64,000 nt of DNA from Lelliottia sp. JS-SCA-14. GTDB lineage: Bacteria; Pseudomonadota; Gammaproteobacteria; Enterobacterales; Enterobacteriaceae. Of the stretch, positions 29,817-41,706 are shown piece after piece. A model generated the notes under the pieces. That model ran no database searches. It was not told the origin of the DNA and was given only the letters and a program-made list of their open reading frames with translations. A program made the position numbers and the translations under genes. Location of the stretch: assembly GCF_035593345.1 (NCBI RefSeq), contig NZ_CP141606.1:3100001-3164000 (forward strand), written 5' to 3'. Numbering within the stretch: the first letter of the stretch is position 1; each line of letters begins with the position of its first letter.

Positions 29817-32800
29817 TGCAGGTGTTGCCCCCAAGCTCCACAGGTGGGCCATCACGCCTGTTCATCATGCGCCCCGTCGCCACCACCCTGTTGATGGTGG
29901 CGATCCTGCTGGCAGGGATTATCGGCTACCGTTTTCTGCCCGTGTCGGCGCTGCCGGAAGTGGATTATCCAACCATTCAGGTTGTCACTCTGTACCCCGG
30001 CGCGAGCCCGGATGTGGTGACGTCGGCGATCACCGCCCCGCTGGAGCGTCAGTTTGGCCAAATGTCGGGCCTGAAGCAGATGTCGTCCCAAAGCTCCGGC
30101 GGCGCATCGGTGGTGACGCTACAGTTCCAGCTCACGCTGCCTCTCGACGTGGCCGAGCAGGAAGTGCAGGCCGCGATTAACGCCGCCACTAACCTGCTGC
30201 CCTCTGATCTGCCTAACCCGCCGGTGTACAGCAAAGTGAACCCGGCAGATCCGCCGATCATGACCCTCGCCGTCACCTCCTCCGCCATGCCGATGACCCA
30301 GGTCGAAGACATGGTGGAAACGCGCGTGGCGCAGAAGATTTCGCAAGTCTCCGGCGTCGGGCTGGTGACGCTCTCCGGTGGCCAGCGTCCTGCCGTGCGC
30401 GTGAAGCTCAACGCCCAGGCGATTGCCGCCCTCGGCTTAACCAGCGAAACCATCCGCACCGCCATCAGCAATGCCAACGTCAACTCGGCGAAGGGCTCGC
30501 TGGACGGCCCGGCGCGCGCGGTCACGCTCTCGGCAAACGATCAGATGCAGTCCGCCGACGAATATCGCCAGCTGATTGTGGCGTATCAGAACGGTGCGCC
30601 GATTCGCCTTGGCGATGTCGCCACGGTCGAACAAGGCGCGGAAAACAGCTGGCTTGGCGCGTGGGCCAACAAACAGCAGGCGATCGTGATGAACGTCCAG
30701 CGCCAGCCGGGCGCGAACATTATCGACACCGCCGACAGCATCCGCACCATGCTCCCGCAGCTCATCGAGACCCTGCCGAAGTCGGTGAGCGTGAAAGTGC
30801 TGTCCGATCGCACCACCAATATTCGCGCCTCCGTCAGCGATACTCAGTTCGAGCTGATGCTGGCGATTGCGCTGGTGGTGATGATTATTTACGTCTTCCT
30901 GCGCAACGTCCCGGCGACCATTATCCCTGCCGTCGCCGTTCCGCTCTCGCTGGTCGGCACCTTCGCGGTGATGGTGTTCCTCGATTTCTCGATCAACAAC
31001 CTGACACTAATGGCGCTCACCATCGCTACCGGGTTTGTGGTCGATGACGCCATCGTGGTGATCGAGAACATCTCGCGCTATATCGAAAAAGGCGAGAAGC
31101 CGCTGGCCGCCGCGCTGAAAGGCGCTGGCGAGATCGGCTTTACCATTATCTCCCTCACCTTCTCGCTGATTGCGGTGCTGATCCCGCTGCTGTTCATGGG
31201 CGATATCGTGGGCCGGTTGTTCCGTGAATTTGCCGTCACCCTGGCGGTGGCGATCCTGATCTCCGCCGTGGTCTCCCTGACGCTGACGCCGATGATGTGC
31301 GCCCGCATGCTGAGCGCGGAATCCCTGCGCAAGCAAAACCGTTTTTCTCGCGCCTCTGAGCGCCTGTTTGAACGGGTGATTGCCGCCTATGGTCGCCTGC
31401 TGGCGAAAGTGCTGAATCATCCGTGGGCGACGCTGAGCGTGGCGCTGGGCACCCTGGCATTGAGCGTCCTGCTGTGGGTGATGATCCCGAAAGGCTTCTT
31501 CCCGATTCAGGATAACGGCATTATCCAGGGGACGCTGCAGGCCCCGCAGTCCGTGTCCTTTGCCAGCATGGCCCAGCGCCAGCAGCAGGTGTCGGATGTG
31601 ATCATGAAAGATCCGGCGGTCGAAAGTCTAACCTCGTTTGTTGGCGTGGACGGCACCAATCCGTCGCTCAACAGCGCCCGTCTGCAGATCAACCTTAAAC
31701 CGCTGGACGACCGCGACGATCGCGTGAACGCAGTGATAGAACGTCTGCAAAACGCGGTGGCGAAAGTGCCGGGCGTCGAACTGTACCTCCAGCCGACGCA
31801 GGATCTCACCATCGATACCACCGTGAGCCGCACCCAGTACCAGTTTACGCTACAGGCCAACAGCCTCGAGGCGCTCAGCACCTGGGTTCCACAACTGGTC
31901 AGTAAACTCCAGGAACTGCCGCAACTGTCGGACGTGAGCAGCGACTGGCAGGATCAGGGGCTGGCGGCGTACGTGAACGTCAACCGCGACACCGCCAGCC
32001 GTCTCGGCATTACCATGGCCGATGTCGATAACGCCCTGTACAACGCCTTCGGCCAGCGCCTGATCTCCACCATTTACACCCAGGCCAACCAGTATCGCGT
32101 GGTGCTGGAGCACAACACCGAGCAGACGCCGGGCCTGGCGGCGCTGGATTCGATTCGCCTGACCAGCAAAGACGGTGGGATTGTGCCGCTCAGCGCCATT
32201 GCGACCGTCGAACAGCGCTTCACGCCGCTCTCCATCAACCACCTCGATCAGTTCCCGTCGACGACGATTTCGTTTAACGTGCCGGACGATTATTCCCTCG
32301 GCGAGGCGGTGGAATCGATTCTGAACGCTGAGAAAACCCTCAGCTTCCCGACCGATATCCAGACCCAGTTCCAGGGCAGCACTTTGGCGTTCCAGGCCGC
32401 ACTCGGGAATACCATCTGGCTTATCGTCGCCGCCGTGGTGGCGATGTATATCGTGCTCGGCGTGCTGTACGAGAGCTTTATCCATCCGGTCACCATCCTT
32501 TCGACCCTGCCGACGGCGGGCGTGGGGGCGCTGCTGGCGCTGATGCTCTCGGGCAGCGAGCTGGATGTGATTGCGATTATCGGCATCATTTTGCTGATCG
32601 GTATCGTCAAGAAAAACGCCATCATGATGATCGACTTTGCCCTAGCCGCCGAGCGCGAACAGGGCATGGCTCCGCGCGACGCGATATTCCAGGCCTGTCT
32701 GCTGCGTTTTCGTCCGATCCTGATGACCACCATGGCCGCCCTGCTCGGCGCGCTGCCGCTAATGCTCAGTACCGGCGTCGGCGCGGAGCTGCGCCGTCCG

Positions 32801-32938
32801 CTGGGGATCGGCATGGTTGGCGGCCTGCTGGTGAGCCAGGTGTTAACCCTGTTTACCACGCCGGTGATTTATCTGCTGTTTGATAATCTGGCGCTGAAAC
32901 TCAAGGCGCGCTTCCCGAAACGTGAAGAGGAGGCGTAA
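29816..32938 (+). CDS. mdtB: RND multidrug efflux subunit MdtB
   Basis: A 1040-residue resistance-nodulation-division transporter, one half of the MdtB2C heterotrimer that exports bile salts, novobiocin and other drugs using proton motive force. It has twelve membrane helices with two large periplasmic loops. The proton-relay helix 4 reads [16 protein letters not shown] with the conserved DD pair. The internal duplication typical of RND pumps is evident. It is translationally coupled to mdtA and abuts mdtC. Confidence 0.96.
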   Translation: MQVLPPSSTGGPSRLFIMRPVATTLLMVAILLAGIIGYRFLPVSALPEVDYPTIQVVTLYPGASPDVVTSAITAPLERQFGQMSGLKQMSSQSSGGASVVTLQFQLTLPLDVAEQEVQAAINAATNLLPSDLPNPPVYSKVNPADPPIMTLAVTSSAMPMTQVEDMVETRVAQKISQVSGVGLVTLSGGQRPAVRVKLNAQAIAALGLTSETIRTAISNANVNSAKGSLDGPARAVTLSANDQMQSADEYRQLIVAYQNGAPIRLGDVATVEQGAENSWLGAWANKQQAIVMNVQRQPGANIIDTADSIRTMLPQLIETLPKSVSVKVLSDRTTNIRASVSDTQFELMLAIALVVMIIYVFLRNVPATIIPAVAVPLSLVGTFAVMVFLDFSINNLTLMALTIATGFVVDDAIVVIENISRYIEKGEKPLAAALKGAGEIGFTIISLTFSLIAVLIPLLFMGDIVGRLFREFAVTLAVAILISAVVSLTLTPMMCARMLSAESLRKQNRFSRASERLFERVIAAYGRLLAKVLNHPWATLSVALGTLALSVLLWVMIPKGFFPIQDNGIIQGTLQAPQSVSFASMAQRQQQVSDVIMKDPAVESLTSFVGVDGTNPSLNSARLQINLKPLDDRDDRVNAVIERLQNAVAKVPGVELYLQPTQDLTIDTTVSRTQYQFTLQANSLEALSTWVPQLVSKLQELPQLSDVSSDWQDQGLAAYVNVNRDTASRLGITMADVDNALYNAFGQRLISTIYTQANQYRVVLEHNTEQTPGLAALDSIRLTSKDGGIVPLSAIATVEQRFTPLSINHLDQFPSTTISFNVPDDYSLGEAVESILNAEKTLSFPTDIQTQFQGSTLAFQAALGNTIWLIVAAVVAMYIVLGVLYESFIHPVTILSTLPTAGVGALLALMLSGSELDVIAIIGIILLIGIVKKNAIMMIDFALAAEREQGMAPRDAIFQACLLRFRPILMTTMAALLGALPLMLSTGVGAELRRPLGIGMVGGLLVSQVLTLFTTPVIYLLFDNLALKLKARFPKREEEA

Positions 32939-35900
32939 GTGAAGTTTTTCGCCCTCTTCATTTACCGCCCGGTGGCGACGATTCTGATTTCGCTCGCCAT
33001 CACCCTGTGCGGCGTGCTCGGCTTCCGGCTGCTGCCGGTGGCCCCGCTGCCGCAGGTGGATTTCCCGGTGATCATGGTCAGCGCCTCGCTGCCCGGCGCG
33101 TCGCCAGAGACCATGGCGTCGTCGGTGGCGACGCCGCTGGAGCGCTCCCTGGGGCGCATTGCGGGCGTCAGCGAAATGACCTCCAGCAGTTCGCTCGGCA
33201 GCACGCGCATCATTCTTGAATTCAACTTTGACCGCGATATCAACGGCGCGGCCCGCGACGTGCAGGCGGCGATCAACGCCGCGCAAAGCCTGCTGCCAAG
33301 CGGGATGCCGAGCCGTCCGACCTATCGCAAAGCTAATCCGTCCGACGCGCCAATTATGATTCTGACGCTGACCTCGGACACCTATTCCCAGGGCGAGCTG
33401 TACGACTTTGCCTCGACGCAGCTGGCGCAGACTATCGCCCAGATCGACGGCGTCGGCGATGTGGATGTCGGCGGCAGCTCCCTGCCCGCCGTGCGCGTGG
33501 GGCTGAACCCCGAAGCGCTGTTTAATCAGGGCGTGTCGCTCGACGACGTGCGGACGGCCATCAGCAATGCCAACGTGCGCAGGCCGCAGGGGGCCATCGA
33601 AGACAGCAGCCGTCGCTGGCAGATCCAGACTAACGACGAGCTCAAAACCGCAGCCGAATATCAGCCGCTGATCATTCACTACAACAACGGCGCGGCGGTG
33701 CGTTTAAGCGATGTCGCCAGCGTCACCGACTCGGTGCAGGACGTGCGTAACGCCGGGATGACCAACGCCAAACCGGCCATTTTGCTGATGATCCGCAAGC
33801 TGCCGGAAGCCAATATCATCCAGACGGTGAACAGCATCCGCGAGCGTCTGCCGGAACTGCAGGAGACGATCCCGGCGACGATTGATCTGCAAATCGCCCA
33901 GGATCGCTCCCCGACCATTCGCGCCTCGCTGGAGGAGGTCGAGCAGACGCTGATTATCTCCGTCGGGCTGGTGATCCTCGTGGTGTTCCTGTTTCTGCGC
34001 TCCGGTCGCGCGACGCTGATCCCCGCCGTGGCGGTGCCCGTGTCGCTGATCGGCACCTTTGCCGCTATGTACCTTTGCGGGTTTAGCCTTAACAACCTGT
34101 CGCTGATGGCCCTGACCATAGCCACCGGCTTTGTGGTCGATGACGCCATCGTGGTGCTGGAAAATATTTCGCGCCATCTGGAAGCGGGAATGAAGCCGCT
34201 CCAGGCGGCCCTTCAGGGGACGCGCGAAGTCGGTTTTACGGTGCTTTCCATGAGCCTGTCGCTGGTGGCGGTGTTCCTGCCGCTGCTGCTGATGGGCGGA
34301 TTGCCGGGGCGGCTATTGCGCGAGTTCGCCGTCACGCTCTCTGTCGCCATCGGCATTTCGCTGGTGATCTCCCTGACGCTGACGCCGATGATGTGCGGCT
34401 GGATGCTCAAGCGCAGCAAGCCCCACTCGCAGCCGCGCAAAAAAGGCTTTGGTCGCCTGCTGATAGCCCTGCAGGAGGGCTATGGCCGGTCGCTGAAATG
34501 GGTGCTGAACCACACGCGCATCGTCGGTCTGGTGCTGGTCGGCACCATTGCGCTGAACGTCTGGATGTATATCAGCATTCCGAAAACCTTTTTCCCGGAG
34601 CAGGATACGGGCGTGCTGATGGGCGGGATTCAGGCGGACCAGAGCATTTCGTTCCAGGCGATGCGCGTGAAGCTGCAGGATTTCATGAAGATCATCCGTG
34701 AAGACCCGGCGGTGGACAACGTCACCGGCTTTACCGGCGGGTCGCGCGTCAACAGCGGGATGATGTTTATCACCCTGAAAGCACGCGGCGAGCGCAACGA
34801 GACGGCGCAGCAGGTGATTGACCGCCTGCGCGTGAAGCTCGCCAAAGAGCCGGGGGCGAATCTGTTTTTGATGGCCGTTCAGGATATCCGCGTTGGCGGG
34901 CGTCAGGCCAACGCCAGCTATCAGTACACGCTGCTGTCGGACGATCTGGCGGCCCTGCGCGAGTGGGAGCCGAAAATCCGTAAAGCGCTGGCGGCACTGC
35001 CGGAGCTGGCCGACGTGAACTCGGACCAGCAGGACAACGGCGCGGAGATGAACCTGACCTACGATCGCGAAACCATGGCGCGGCTGGGGATTAACGTCGA
35101 AGCGGCCAACAGCCTGCTGAATAACGCCTTCGGACAGCGGCAGATCTCCACCATTTATCAGCCGATGAACCAGTACAAAGTGGTGATGGAGGTCGATCCG
35201 CGCTACACCCAGGACATCAGCGCGCTGGATAAGATGTACGTCATCAACAACGACGGCAAATCGATCCCCCTCTCCTACTTCGCCAGCTGGCAGCCCGCTA
35301 ACGCGCCGCTGTCGGTGAACCATCAGGGGCTGTCGGCAGCATCGACGGTGTCGTTTAACCTGCCGACCGGGTCGTCACTCTCCGAGGCCAGCGACGCCAT
35401 CAACCGCGCCATGACTCAGCTCGGCGTACCGTCCACCGTGCGCGGCAGCTTTGCCGGAACCGCGCAGGTGTTCCAGCAGACGATGAACTCGCAGGTAATT
35501 TTGATTCTGGCGGCGATTGCGACGGTCTATATCGTGCTGGGTATTCTGTACGAGAGCTACGTCCATCCGCTGACGATCCTCTCCACCCTGCCGTCGGCGG
35601 GCGTTGGCGCGCTGCTGGCGCTGGAGTTGTTTGGAGCGCCCTTTAGCCTAATTGCGCTCATTGGGATCATGCTATTAATAGGGATAGTGAAGAAAAACGC
35701 GATCATGATGGTCGACTTTGCGCTCGACGCGCAGCGTAACGGCAATATGTCGCCGCAGGACGCCATTTTCCAGGCCTGCCTGCTGCGCTTCCGCCCGATT
35801 ATGATGACCACCCTGGCGGCGCTGTTTGGCGCGCTGCCGCTGGTGATTTCCGGCGGCGACGGCTCTGAACTCCGCCAGCCCCTGGGGATCACCATCGTCG

Positions 35901-36025
35901 GTGGGCTGGTGATGAGCCAGCTGTTGACGCTCTACACGACGCCGGTGGTGTATCTGTTCTTCGACCGTCTGAGGGTGCGTTTTTCACGTCAAAACAGAAC
36001 GACAGTAAGCGAAACACATGACTGA
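32939..36025 (+). CDS. mdtC: RND multidrug efflux subunit MdtC
   Basis: A 1028-residue RND transporter and partner of MdtB. It begins with GTG directly after the mdtB TAA, giving [20 protein letters not shown] as in E. coli. The AGGAGG within the mdtB 3' end serves as ribosome-binding site. Helix 4 again carries [15 protein letters not shown]. The C-terminal tail ([12 protein letters not shown]) is slightly longer than in E. coli and overlaps mdtD by 8 nt. Confidence 0.96.
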   Translation: MKFFALFIYRPVATILISLAITLCGVLGFRLLPVAPLPQVDFPVIMVSASLPGASPETMASSVATPLERSLGRIAGVSEMTSSSSLGSTRIILEFNFDRDINGAARDVQAAINAAQSLLPSGMPSRPTYRKANPSDAPIMILTLTSDTYSQGELYDFASTQLAQTIAQIDGVGDVDVGGSSLPAVRVGLNPEALFNQGVSLDDVRTAISNANVRRPQGAIEDSSRRWQIQTNDELKTAAEYQPLIIHYNNGAAVRLSDVASVTDSVQDVRNAGMTNAKPAILLMIRKLPEANIIQTVNSIRERLPELQETIPATIDLQIAQDRSPTIRASLEEVEQTLIISVGLVILVVFLFLRSGRATLIPAVAVPVSLIGTFAAMYLCGFSLNNLSLMALTIATGFVVDDAIVVLENISRHLEAGMKPLQAALQGTREVGFTVLSMSLSLVAVFLPLLLMGGLPGRLLREFAVTLSVAIGISLVISLTLTPMMCGWMLKRSKPHSQPRKKGFGRLLIALQEGYGRSLKWVLNHTRIVGLVLVGTIALNVWMYISIPKTFFPEQDTGVLMGGIQADQSISFQAMRVKLQDFMKIIREDPAVDNVTGFTGGSRVNSGMMFITLKARGERNETAQQVIDRLRVKLAKEPGANLFLMAVQDIRVGGRQANASYQYTLLSDDLAALREWEPKIRKALAALPELADVNSDQQDNGAEMNLTYDRETMARLGINVEAANSLLNNAFGQRQISTIYQPMNQYKVVMEVDPRYTQDISALDKMYVINNDGKSIPLSYFASWQPANAPLSVNHQGLSAASTVSFNLPTGSSLSEASDAINRAMTQLGVPSTVRGSFAGTAQVFQQTMNSQVILILAAIATVYIVLGILYESYVHPLTILSTLPSAGVGALLALELFGAPFSLIALIGIMLLIGIVKKNAIMMVDFALDAQRNGNMSPQDAIFQACLLRFRPIMMTTLAALFGALPLVISGGDGSELRQPLGITIVGGLVMSQLLTLYTTPVVYLFFDRLRVRFSRQNRTTVSETHD

Positions 36026-37433
36026 TCTCCCAAGTAACGTCCGCTGGCAGTTATGGATTGTCGCCTTCGGCTTCTTTATGCAGTCGCTGGATACGACCAT
36101 CGTCAACACCGCCCTCCCCTCGATGGCGAAAAGTCTGGGCGAGAGCCCGCTGCATATGCACATGGTGATTGTCTCCTATGTGCTGACGGTGGCGGTGATG
36201 CTGCCCGCCAGCGGCTGGATGGCGGACAAAATTGGGGTGCGCAATATCTTCTTCACCGCTATCGTGCTGTTCACGCTCGGGTCGCTGTTTTGCGCGAAGG
36301 CCGACACGCTGAACGAGCTGGTGATGGCGCGCGTGCTGCAGGGCGTCGGCGGCGCGATGATGGTGCCCGTTGGCAGGCTGACGGTGATGAAGATTGTGCC
36401 GCGCGAGCAGTATATGGCGGCGATGACCTTCGTCACCTTGCCCGGCCAGGTGGGGCCGTTGCTCGGGCCTGCGCTGGGCGGGATTTTGGTGGAGTACGCC
36501 TCCTGGCACTGGATTTTCCTGATCAATCTCCCGGTCGGGATTATCGGTGCCATCGCCACGCTCTCCCTGATGCCGAACTACAAAATGCAGACCCGGCGCT
36601 TCGACATCTTCGGCTTTGTGCTGCTGGCGGCGGGGATGGCGACGCTGACGCTGGCCCTCGACGGGCAAAAAGGGCTGGGAATTTCGCCCCTGACGCTGGG
36701 GTTGCTCATTGCCATCGGCGTGCTGTCTATTCTCTGGTATCTGTGGCACGCCAGGGATAACGACCAGGCGCTGTTCAGCTTGTCCCTGTTTCGCAATCAC
36801 ACCTTCCGCCTCGGGCTGTTCGGCAGCTTCGCCGGGCGTCTCGGGAGCGGCATGCTGCCGTTTATGACGCCGGTGTTCCTGCAGATCGGGCTGGGCTTTT
36901 CGCCGTTCCACGCCGGGTTGATGATGATTCCGATGGTGCTCGGCAGCATGGGCATGAAACGCATTGTGGTGCAGGTGGTCAACCGCTTCGGCTATCGCCG
37001 CGTGCTGGTGGCCGCTACGCTCGGGCTGGCGCTGGTCAGCCTGCTGTTTATGGCCGTCGCGCTGATGGGCTGGTACTACGCCCTGCCGCTGGTGCTGTTC
37101 TTCCAGGGGGTGATTAACTCGACGCGCTTCTCGTCGATGAACACCCTGACGCTGAAAGATCTGCCCGATGAACTGGCGAGCAGCGGCAATAGTCTGCTGT
37201 CGATGATCATGCAGCTCTCCATGAGCGTGGGCGTTACCGTCGCGGGGCTGCTGCTCGGGATGTACGGCCAGCATCATTTGAGCGTCGATACCAGCGGCGC
37301 GCATCAGGTATTCCTCTACACCTATCTCAGCATGGCGGTGATTATCGCCCTGCCCGCCATTATCTTCGCCCGGGTCCCGGATGATACCAGCAAGAACGTC
37401 GTCATCAGCCGACGCAAAAGGAGTGAGTCATGA
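36018..37433 (+). CDS. mdtD: Major facilitator superfamily transporter MdtD
   Basis: A 471-residue drug:proton antiporter of the 14-helix DHA2 type. The N-terminal membrane motif [20 protein letters not shown] is the family D1 signature, and [13 protein letters not shown] is the loop 2-3 motif A. In E. coli its contribution to drug resistance is small and a role in iron citrate export has been proposed; the sequence does not decide. It overlaps baeS by 4 nt. Confidence 0.94.
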   Translation: MTDLPSNVRWQLWIVAFGFFMQSLDTTIVNTALPSMAKSLGESPLHMHMVIVSYVLTVAVMLPASGWMADKIGVRNIFFTAIVLFTLGSLFCAKADTLNELVMARVLQGVGGAMMVPVGRLTVMKIVPREQYMAAMTFVTLPGQVGPLLGPALGGILVEYASWHWIFLINLPVGIIGAIATLSLMPNYKMQTRRFDIFGFVLLAAGMATLTLALDGQKGLGISPLTLGLLIAIGVLSILWYLWHARDNDQALFSLSLFRNHTFRLGLFGSFAGRLGSGMLPFMTPVFLQIGLGFSPFHAGLMMIPMVLGSMGMKRIVVQVVNRFGYRRVLVAATLGLALVSLLFMAVALMGWYYALPLVLFFQGVINSTRFSSMNTLTLKDLPDELASSGNSLLSMIMQLSMSVGVTVAGLLLGMYGQHHLSVDTSGAHQVFLYTYLSMAVIIALPAIIFARVPDDTSKNVVISRRKRSES

Positions 37434-38833
37434 AATTCTGGCGTCCCGGCATCACAGGAAAGCTGTTTCTGGCGATTTTTGCCACCTGTATCGTGCTGCT
37501 CATCACCATGCACTGGGCGGTACGGGTCAGCTTTGAACGCGGGTTTATCGACTACATTAAGCGCGGGAACGAACAGCGATTGCAGGGCCTGAGCGATGCG
37601 CTGGCCGATCAGTATGCCCTGCACGGCAACTGGCGTTTCCTGCGCAACAACGACCGCTTTGTGTTCCAGATCCTCAAATCCCTAGAGCACGATAACGACG
37701 ACGATCGTCCGGGGCCGGGCATGCCGCCGCACGGCTGGCGCACTCAGTTCTGGGTGGTCGATCAGGATAAATACGTGCTGGTCGGCCCACGCGCGCCGGT
37801 ACCACCGGACGGGACACGGCGGGCCATCACGTTTAACGGTGCCACTGTCGGATGGGTCATCGCCTCGCCCGTTGAGCGCCTGACGCGCAACACGGATATC
37901 AACTTTGATCGCCAGCAGCGACAGACCAGCTGGATGATTGTCGCTCTGTCGACTCTTCTTGCCGCGCTGGCGACCTTCCCGCTGGCGCGCGGCCTGCTGG
38001 CTCCCGTCAAACGGCTGGTCGAAGGGACACACAAGCTGGCAGCAGGCGACTTTTCCACCCGCGTGGATACCCGCAGCCAGGACGAGCTGGGCAAACTGGC
38101 GCAGGACTTTAACCAGCTCGCCAGCACCCTTGAGAAAAACCAGCAGATGCGCCGGGACTTTATGGCCGATATTTCCCACGAGCTACGCACGCCGCTGGCG
38201 GTATTGCGCGGTGAGCTGGAGGCCATTCAGGACGGCGTGCGCCAGTTTACGCCGGAGTCCGTCACCTCGCTGCAGGCAGAAGTCGGGACGCTCACCAAGC
38301 TGGTGGACGATCTGCATCAGCTGTCGATGTCCGACGAAGGAGCGCTGGCATATCAAAAAGCCCCGGTCGATGTGATCAATATTCTGGAGGTGGTCAGCGG
38401 CGCATTCCGCGAACGCTTCGCCAGTCGAAATCTGAAAATTGAACTGTCCCTGCCGGACAGTGCCGTGGTCTTCGGCGATCCGGACCGTCTGATGCAGCTC
38501 TTCAACAATCTGCTGGAAAACAGCCTGCGTTATACGGACGGCGGCGGCGCGCTGCGCATTTCGGGCCGGGCGGAAGACGGGCGTTTCGCCCTGACCTTTG
38601 CCGATTCCGCACCGGGCGTGCAGGACGGCCAGCTGGAAAAACTGTTCGAGCGCTTTTACCGCACCGAAGGCTCACGCAACCGCGCCAGCGGCGGATCGGG
38701 ATTAGGTTTGGCGATTTGCGTTAACATCGTCGAGGCGCACGGCGGCACCATCCGCGCCGCCCATTCGCCTTTTGGCGGGGTTAGCATTACAGTAGAGCTA
38801 CCGCTGGAACGCGACTTATCGAGAGAAGTATGA
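37430..38833 (+). CDS. baeS: Envelope stress sensor histidine kinase BaeS
   Basis: A 467-residue sensor. Membrane helices are at about residues 11-33 and 167-187 with a periplasmic loop between them. A HAMP domain follows (about 188-240) and then the dimerisation/phosphoacceptor domain with His250 in [15 protein letters not shown]. The ATP-binding N, G1 and G2 boxes are [23 protein letters not shown] and [19 protein letters not shown]. It phosphorylates BaeR in response to envelope damage and toxic compounds. It overlaps both neighbours by 4 nt. Confidence 0.96.
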   Translation: MKFWRPGITGKLFLAIFATCIVLLITMHWAVRVSFERGFIDYIKRGNEQRLQGLSDALADQYALHGNWRFLRNNDRFVFQILKSLEHDNDDDRPGPGMPPHGWRTQFWVVDQDKYVLVGPRAPVPPDGTRRAITFNGATVGWVIASPVERLTRNTDINFDRQQRQTSWMIVALSTLLAALATFPLARGLLAPVKRLVEGTHKLAAGDFSTRVDTRSQDELGKLAQDFNQLASTLEKNQQMRRDFMADISHELRTPLAVLRGELEAIQDGVRQFTPESVTSLQAEVGTLTKLVDDLHQLSMSDEGALAYQKAPVDVINILEVVSGAFRERFASRNLKIELSLPDSAVVFGDPDRLMQLFNNLLENSLRYTDGGGALRISGRAEDGRFALTFADSAPGVQDGQLEKLFERFYRTEGSRNRASGGSGLGLAICVNIVEAHGGTIRAAHSPFGGVSITVELPLERDLSREV

Positions 38834-39552
38834 CTGAGTTACCCATTGACGAAAACACGCCACGCATTCTGATCGTGGAGGACGAGCCTAAGCTTGGGCA
38901 GTTATTGATCGACTATTTACGCGCGGCAAGCTATGCCCCTACGCTGATTAACCACGGCGACCAGGTGCTACCGTACGTGCGCCAGACGCCGCCGCATCTG
39001 ATCCTGCTGGATCTGATGCTGCCCGGCACCGACGGTTTAACCCTGTGCCGCGAAATCCGCCGTTTTTCCGACGTACCGATCGTGATGGTAACGGCCAAAA
39101 TCGAGGAGATCGACCGCCTGCTGGGGCTGGAGATCGGTGCCGATGACTACATCTGCAAACCTTACAGCCCGCGTGAAGTGGTCGCCCGCGTGAAAACCAT
39201 TCTGCGCCGCTGCCGTCCGCAGCGAGAACTCCAGGTGCTGGATGCCGAAAGCCCGCTGATTGTCGATGAAAGCCGTTTCCAGGCGAGCTGGCGCAGCAAA
39301 CTGCTGGACCTGACGCCAGCGGAATTCCGTCTGCTGAAAACCTTGTCTCACGAGCCGGGGAAAGTGTTCTCCCGCGAGCAGCTGCTGAATCATCTTTACG
39401 ACGATTACCGCGTGGTGACGGACCGCACCATCGACAGCCATATCAAGAACCTGCGCCGTAAGCTGGAAGCGCTGGATGCCGATCAGTCGTTTATCCGCGC
39501 GGTGTATGGCGTGGGATATCGCTGGGAAGCGGACGCCTGCCGGATTGCATAA
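38830..39552 (+). CDS. baeR: Response regulator BaeR
   Basis: A 240-residue OmpR/PhoB-family activator. The receiver domain has the acidic pocket VEDEP and the phosphoacceptor Asp61 in [14 protein letters not shown], with switch residues in VMVTAK and the lysine in [11 protein letters not shown]. The C-terminal winged helix ends [18 protein letters not shown] and [11 protein letters not shown]. It is predicted to bind the box at 28489 and activate its own operon. It is the last gene of mdtABCD-baeSR, with a REP unit 10 bp beyond. Confidence 0.96.
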   Translation: MTELPIDENTPRILIVEDEPKLGQLLIDYLRAASYAPTLINHGDQVLPYVRQTPPHLILLDLMLPGTDGLTLCREIRRFSDVPIVMVTAKIEEIDRLLGLEIGADDYICKPYSPREVVARVKTILRRCRPQRELQVLDAESPLIVDESRFQASWRSKLLDLTPAEFRLLKTLSHEPGKVFSREQLLNHLYDDYRVVTDRTIDSHIKNLRRKLEALDADQSFIRAVYGVGYRWEADACRIA

Positions 39553-39562
39553 CTATTGTTTT

Positions 39563-39593
39563 GTAGGCCGGGTAAGCGCAGCGCCACCCGGCT
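39563..39593. repeat. REP unit downstream of baeR
   Basis: GTAGGCCGGGTAAGCGCAGC and CGCCACCCGGC form one REP palindrome between the convergent baeR and the zirU-like gene, where it could act at the 3' ends of both mRNAs. Confidence 0.75.
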
Positions 39594-39601
39594 GACCTTC
39601 C

Positions 39602-40684
39602 TTAAGGCATGATACAGGCCACGCCTTCCGTCTTATCAGACGTATTCGACGTGATATGCCCCGTTGCGGTGTACATGTAGTAATAGGCATCCAGATCGGC
39701 AATCGCCTCTTCAGATGACCAGTACACCGTACCCGCGTGGGTGACATCATCCAGGCTGCTGCCCCACTCCTGCCACAGCGCCCCGCTCGGCACTTCGCGT
39801 TTGCCCTGCGCTGAAGACAAATCGTCATTGACGGGCAGGCGATAACCTTGATTCTCACACCAGGCTTTAGCGTCAGACCAGTTCATTTTGGTCTTTTCGC
39901 TAAAGACGAAGAATTTCTGCGGATTAAAAATAATGGAGGTCTTAATCTCATTATGACGAGCCGTGATTTTGAACGGCCCTTTCGCATGGATAGTAACAAG
40001 TCCCGTATCGCTCACCTCGGCAATCGCGGAATTACTGGTTGTCCATTCCAGCTGGTCCGCCTCGTTATCGGTTTCGAGCTGTATTTGCGCACCGGCAAAG
40101 GCGGTCTGCAGTTTTTTATCCGCAGTCACATAGTACGCGGCTTCATGATTTAATGGCGCAACAATATAGCTGATAATATTCATGGCATGCGGGTTAACCG
40201 GGCCGGTAGGAATATTATCTTCAACGTCGTAGTTGCTAATATCTTTTATCGAAAGGGTATTATTGGCGCGAGGAATACCCGTGGTGGTTGTGGGAGTAAT
40301 ATTGACGCCAATGGTGCAACCTTTATCGTCAGGAAGAATATCGTAATGATCGACTCCGCTGGCCAACACATGTTGTTTGTTATTTACATCAGTGCAAACC
40401 CATTCCACCGTGGGCAGCGTCGCCTCCTGGTCACCCTCTGCATCCATCACTTTCCATAATAAATCTATGGAATCGCTAATATCCAGTTCGTCATCATCAT
40501 CCACAACAACGTTTTTTCGATGAAAACTCACTTTCCCCGGTTCGTTTTTATCATTGTAAATAACTGGGGGTGTTCCATTAATAATTCCGGCGCTCGCCGT
40601 CAGATCCGTTGCACTTGCCCGACCCAAATTGAGTAATACAATGAGCATCACCACCTGGCTGTGAATAAATTTTATTTTCATCAT
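39602..40684 (-). CDS. Exported lectin-like protein, ZirU-like
   Basis: A 360-residue protein with signal peptide MKIKFIHSQVVMLIVLLNLG cleaved after RASA. Residues about 25-160 resemble the N-terminal module of the next gene product (shared TDLTASAG/VTDSAG start, DxEGD core and SIKDISNYDVEDNIPTGP end). A bacterial Ig-like (BIG2) segment follows (WTTSNSAIAEVSDTGLVTI). The C-terminus resembles the lectin-like tip of intimin/invasin (WSDAKAWCENQGYRLP, then VYWSSEE and a final Cys in VACIMP). By position in an intimin-like operon it corresponds to ZirU of Salmonella. The double ATG at 40684/40681 leaves the start uncertain; 40708 is less likely. Function is inferred only. Confidence 0.75.
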   Translation of the reverse strand: MMKIKFIHSQVVMLIVLLNLGRASATDLTASAGIINGTPPVIYNDKNEPGKVSFHRKNVVVDDDDELDISDSIDLLWKVMDAEGDQEATLPTVEWVCTDVNNKQHVLASGVDHYDILPDDKGCTIGVNITPTTTTGIPRANNTLSIKDISNYDVEDNIPTGPVNPHAMNIISYIVAPLNHEAAYYVTADKKLQTAFAGAQIQLETDNEADQLEWTTSNSAIAEVSDTGLVTIHAKGPFKITARHNEIKTSIIFNPQKFFVFSEKTKMNWSDAKAWCENQGYRLPVNDDLSSAQGKREVPSGALWQEWGSSLDDVTHAGTVYWSSEEAIADLDAYYYMYTATGHITSNTSDKTEGVACIMP

Positions 40685-40717
40685 TTTACCACGCAATGAG
40701 TCTGTCATGATTCTGTT

Positions 40718-40747
40718 ATGTCCTGAGCGCCGAAGCGCTCAGGACAT
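40718..40747 (-). other. Perfect intercistronic hairpin with UUCG loop
   Basis: The minus-strand RNA reads ATGTCCTGAGCGC, TTCG, GCGCTCAGGACAT: a 13-bp perfect stem closed by the extra-stable C(UUCG)G tetraloop. It starts 12 nt after the stop codon of the zirS-like gene and precedes the zirU-like gene. There is no T tract, so it is more likely an mRNA-stabilising or processing element, or a partial attenuator, than a terminator. Confidence 0.7.
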
Positions 40748-40759
40748 GACTGTTGTCGA

Positions 40760-41653
40760 TTATTTGCGTTTGGTCGATTTCAGAACCGCTTTGACTTTCG
40801 CCGTATAATCCACTTTCAGGCCATAGCCCTGGACACCGTCCGCTCCGGCAGATGCGAAGATAGATTTCGCGCTGGCGTTGGTTTCCGGGATCGACAGATC
40901 TTTGTTGTCCGTGCTGCTGACAGCATAACCGCCCGCGGTGCCTGTCGTCGCACTGGTGCCATCGAAGACCCACTTGTAGTTGTAGTTGCTGGATGCATCA
41001 AGCTCATCCGCATCCATGACGTTGTTATTGTTCGCGTCATACCAGATTTTGAACTGGTAGGTATGGCCGACGAGCAGCTGGCTGTTCGCTTTACCAATCA
41101 GGTTAACCGTTGGCGCTGCGGAATCGACAATCATGACGCCGATATTACCGCCGACAATTGGGCCGTCTGGAATATTATCGGTTGAATCATTCACACTAAT
41201 ATCATTGATGGTGATCGTCTGACCTTTGTTTGGCGTACCGGTAGAGGTTTGCTCGGTGATTTCTGCACCCAGATAACGCCCGGCATCTGTCGCCGCAATG
41301 GTATAGCTCTCCTTACCATCGTTTGCTAATGCAATCTTATTAGCACCATGTCCGTCCGTAGACGTAAACCATTTAATAGAGGTTTTACTGCTGTCGGTAT
41401 CGCCCTCTTTATCCGTAAAGAGATAGCTCAGCGTAATTTTATCACCCGGCGACATCGCGGTAGTGGAGTTACTTTCGTGTCCGTTATTAAACGTGACGCT
41501 GTGATCGACAGCACCGGTACCCGTGCCTTTTAAAACGGGTAAGGTACCTATTAATTGCCCCGCCGAGTCTGTAACTTCCGCAGAGGCCATATGTGCACAG
41601 CCCGCAAACAGCACGCTGGCAATAAGTGTTTTGTTAAAGGTTTTCATTTTCAT
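40760..41653 (-). CDS. Exported two-module protein, ZirS-like
   Basis: A 297-residue protein with signal peptide MKTFNKTLIASVLFAG...MASA, cleaved before EVTDS. Module 1 (about 25-165) resembles the N-terminal module of the downstream gene product. Module 2 (about 171-290) matches the C-terminal domain of the upstream barrel protein (for example NLIGKANSQLLVGHTYQFKI and GADGVQGYGLKVDY). Module 2 contains DANNNNVMDADE, a 12-residue EF-hand-type loop. In Salmonella, ZirS is exported through ZirT and dampens virulence; the same relation is inferred here from order and architecture. GTGAG lies upstream of the ATG at 41653. No cysteine-based lipobox is seen. Confidence 0.78.
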   Translation of the reverse strand: MKMKTFNKTLIASVLFAGCAHMASAEVTDSAGQLIGTLPVLKGTGTGAVDHSVTFNNGHESNSTTAMSPGDKITLSYLFTDKEGDTDSSKTSIKWFTSTDGHGANKIALANDGKESYTIAATDAGRYLGAEITEQTSTGTPNKGQTITINDISVNDSTDNIPDGPIVGGNIGVMIVDSAAPTVNLIGKANSQLLVGHTYQFKIWYDANNNNVMDADELDASSNYNYKWVFDGTSATTGTAGGYAVSSTDNKDLSIPETNASAKSIFASAGADGVQGYGLKVDYTAKVKAVLKSTKRK

Positions 41654-41706
41654 TAAAACTCACATAATTAAGATATATTTAATTCACACTGATATAACAA
41701 GATTAT

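Noticed and set aside
36051..37304. A 417-codon minus-strand frame opposite mdtD
   Set aside because: Extremely rich in His, Gln and Arg, typical of the reverse strand of a membrane-protein gene.
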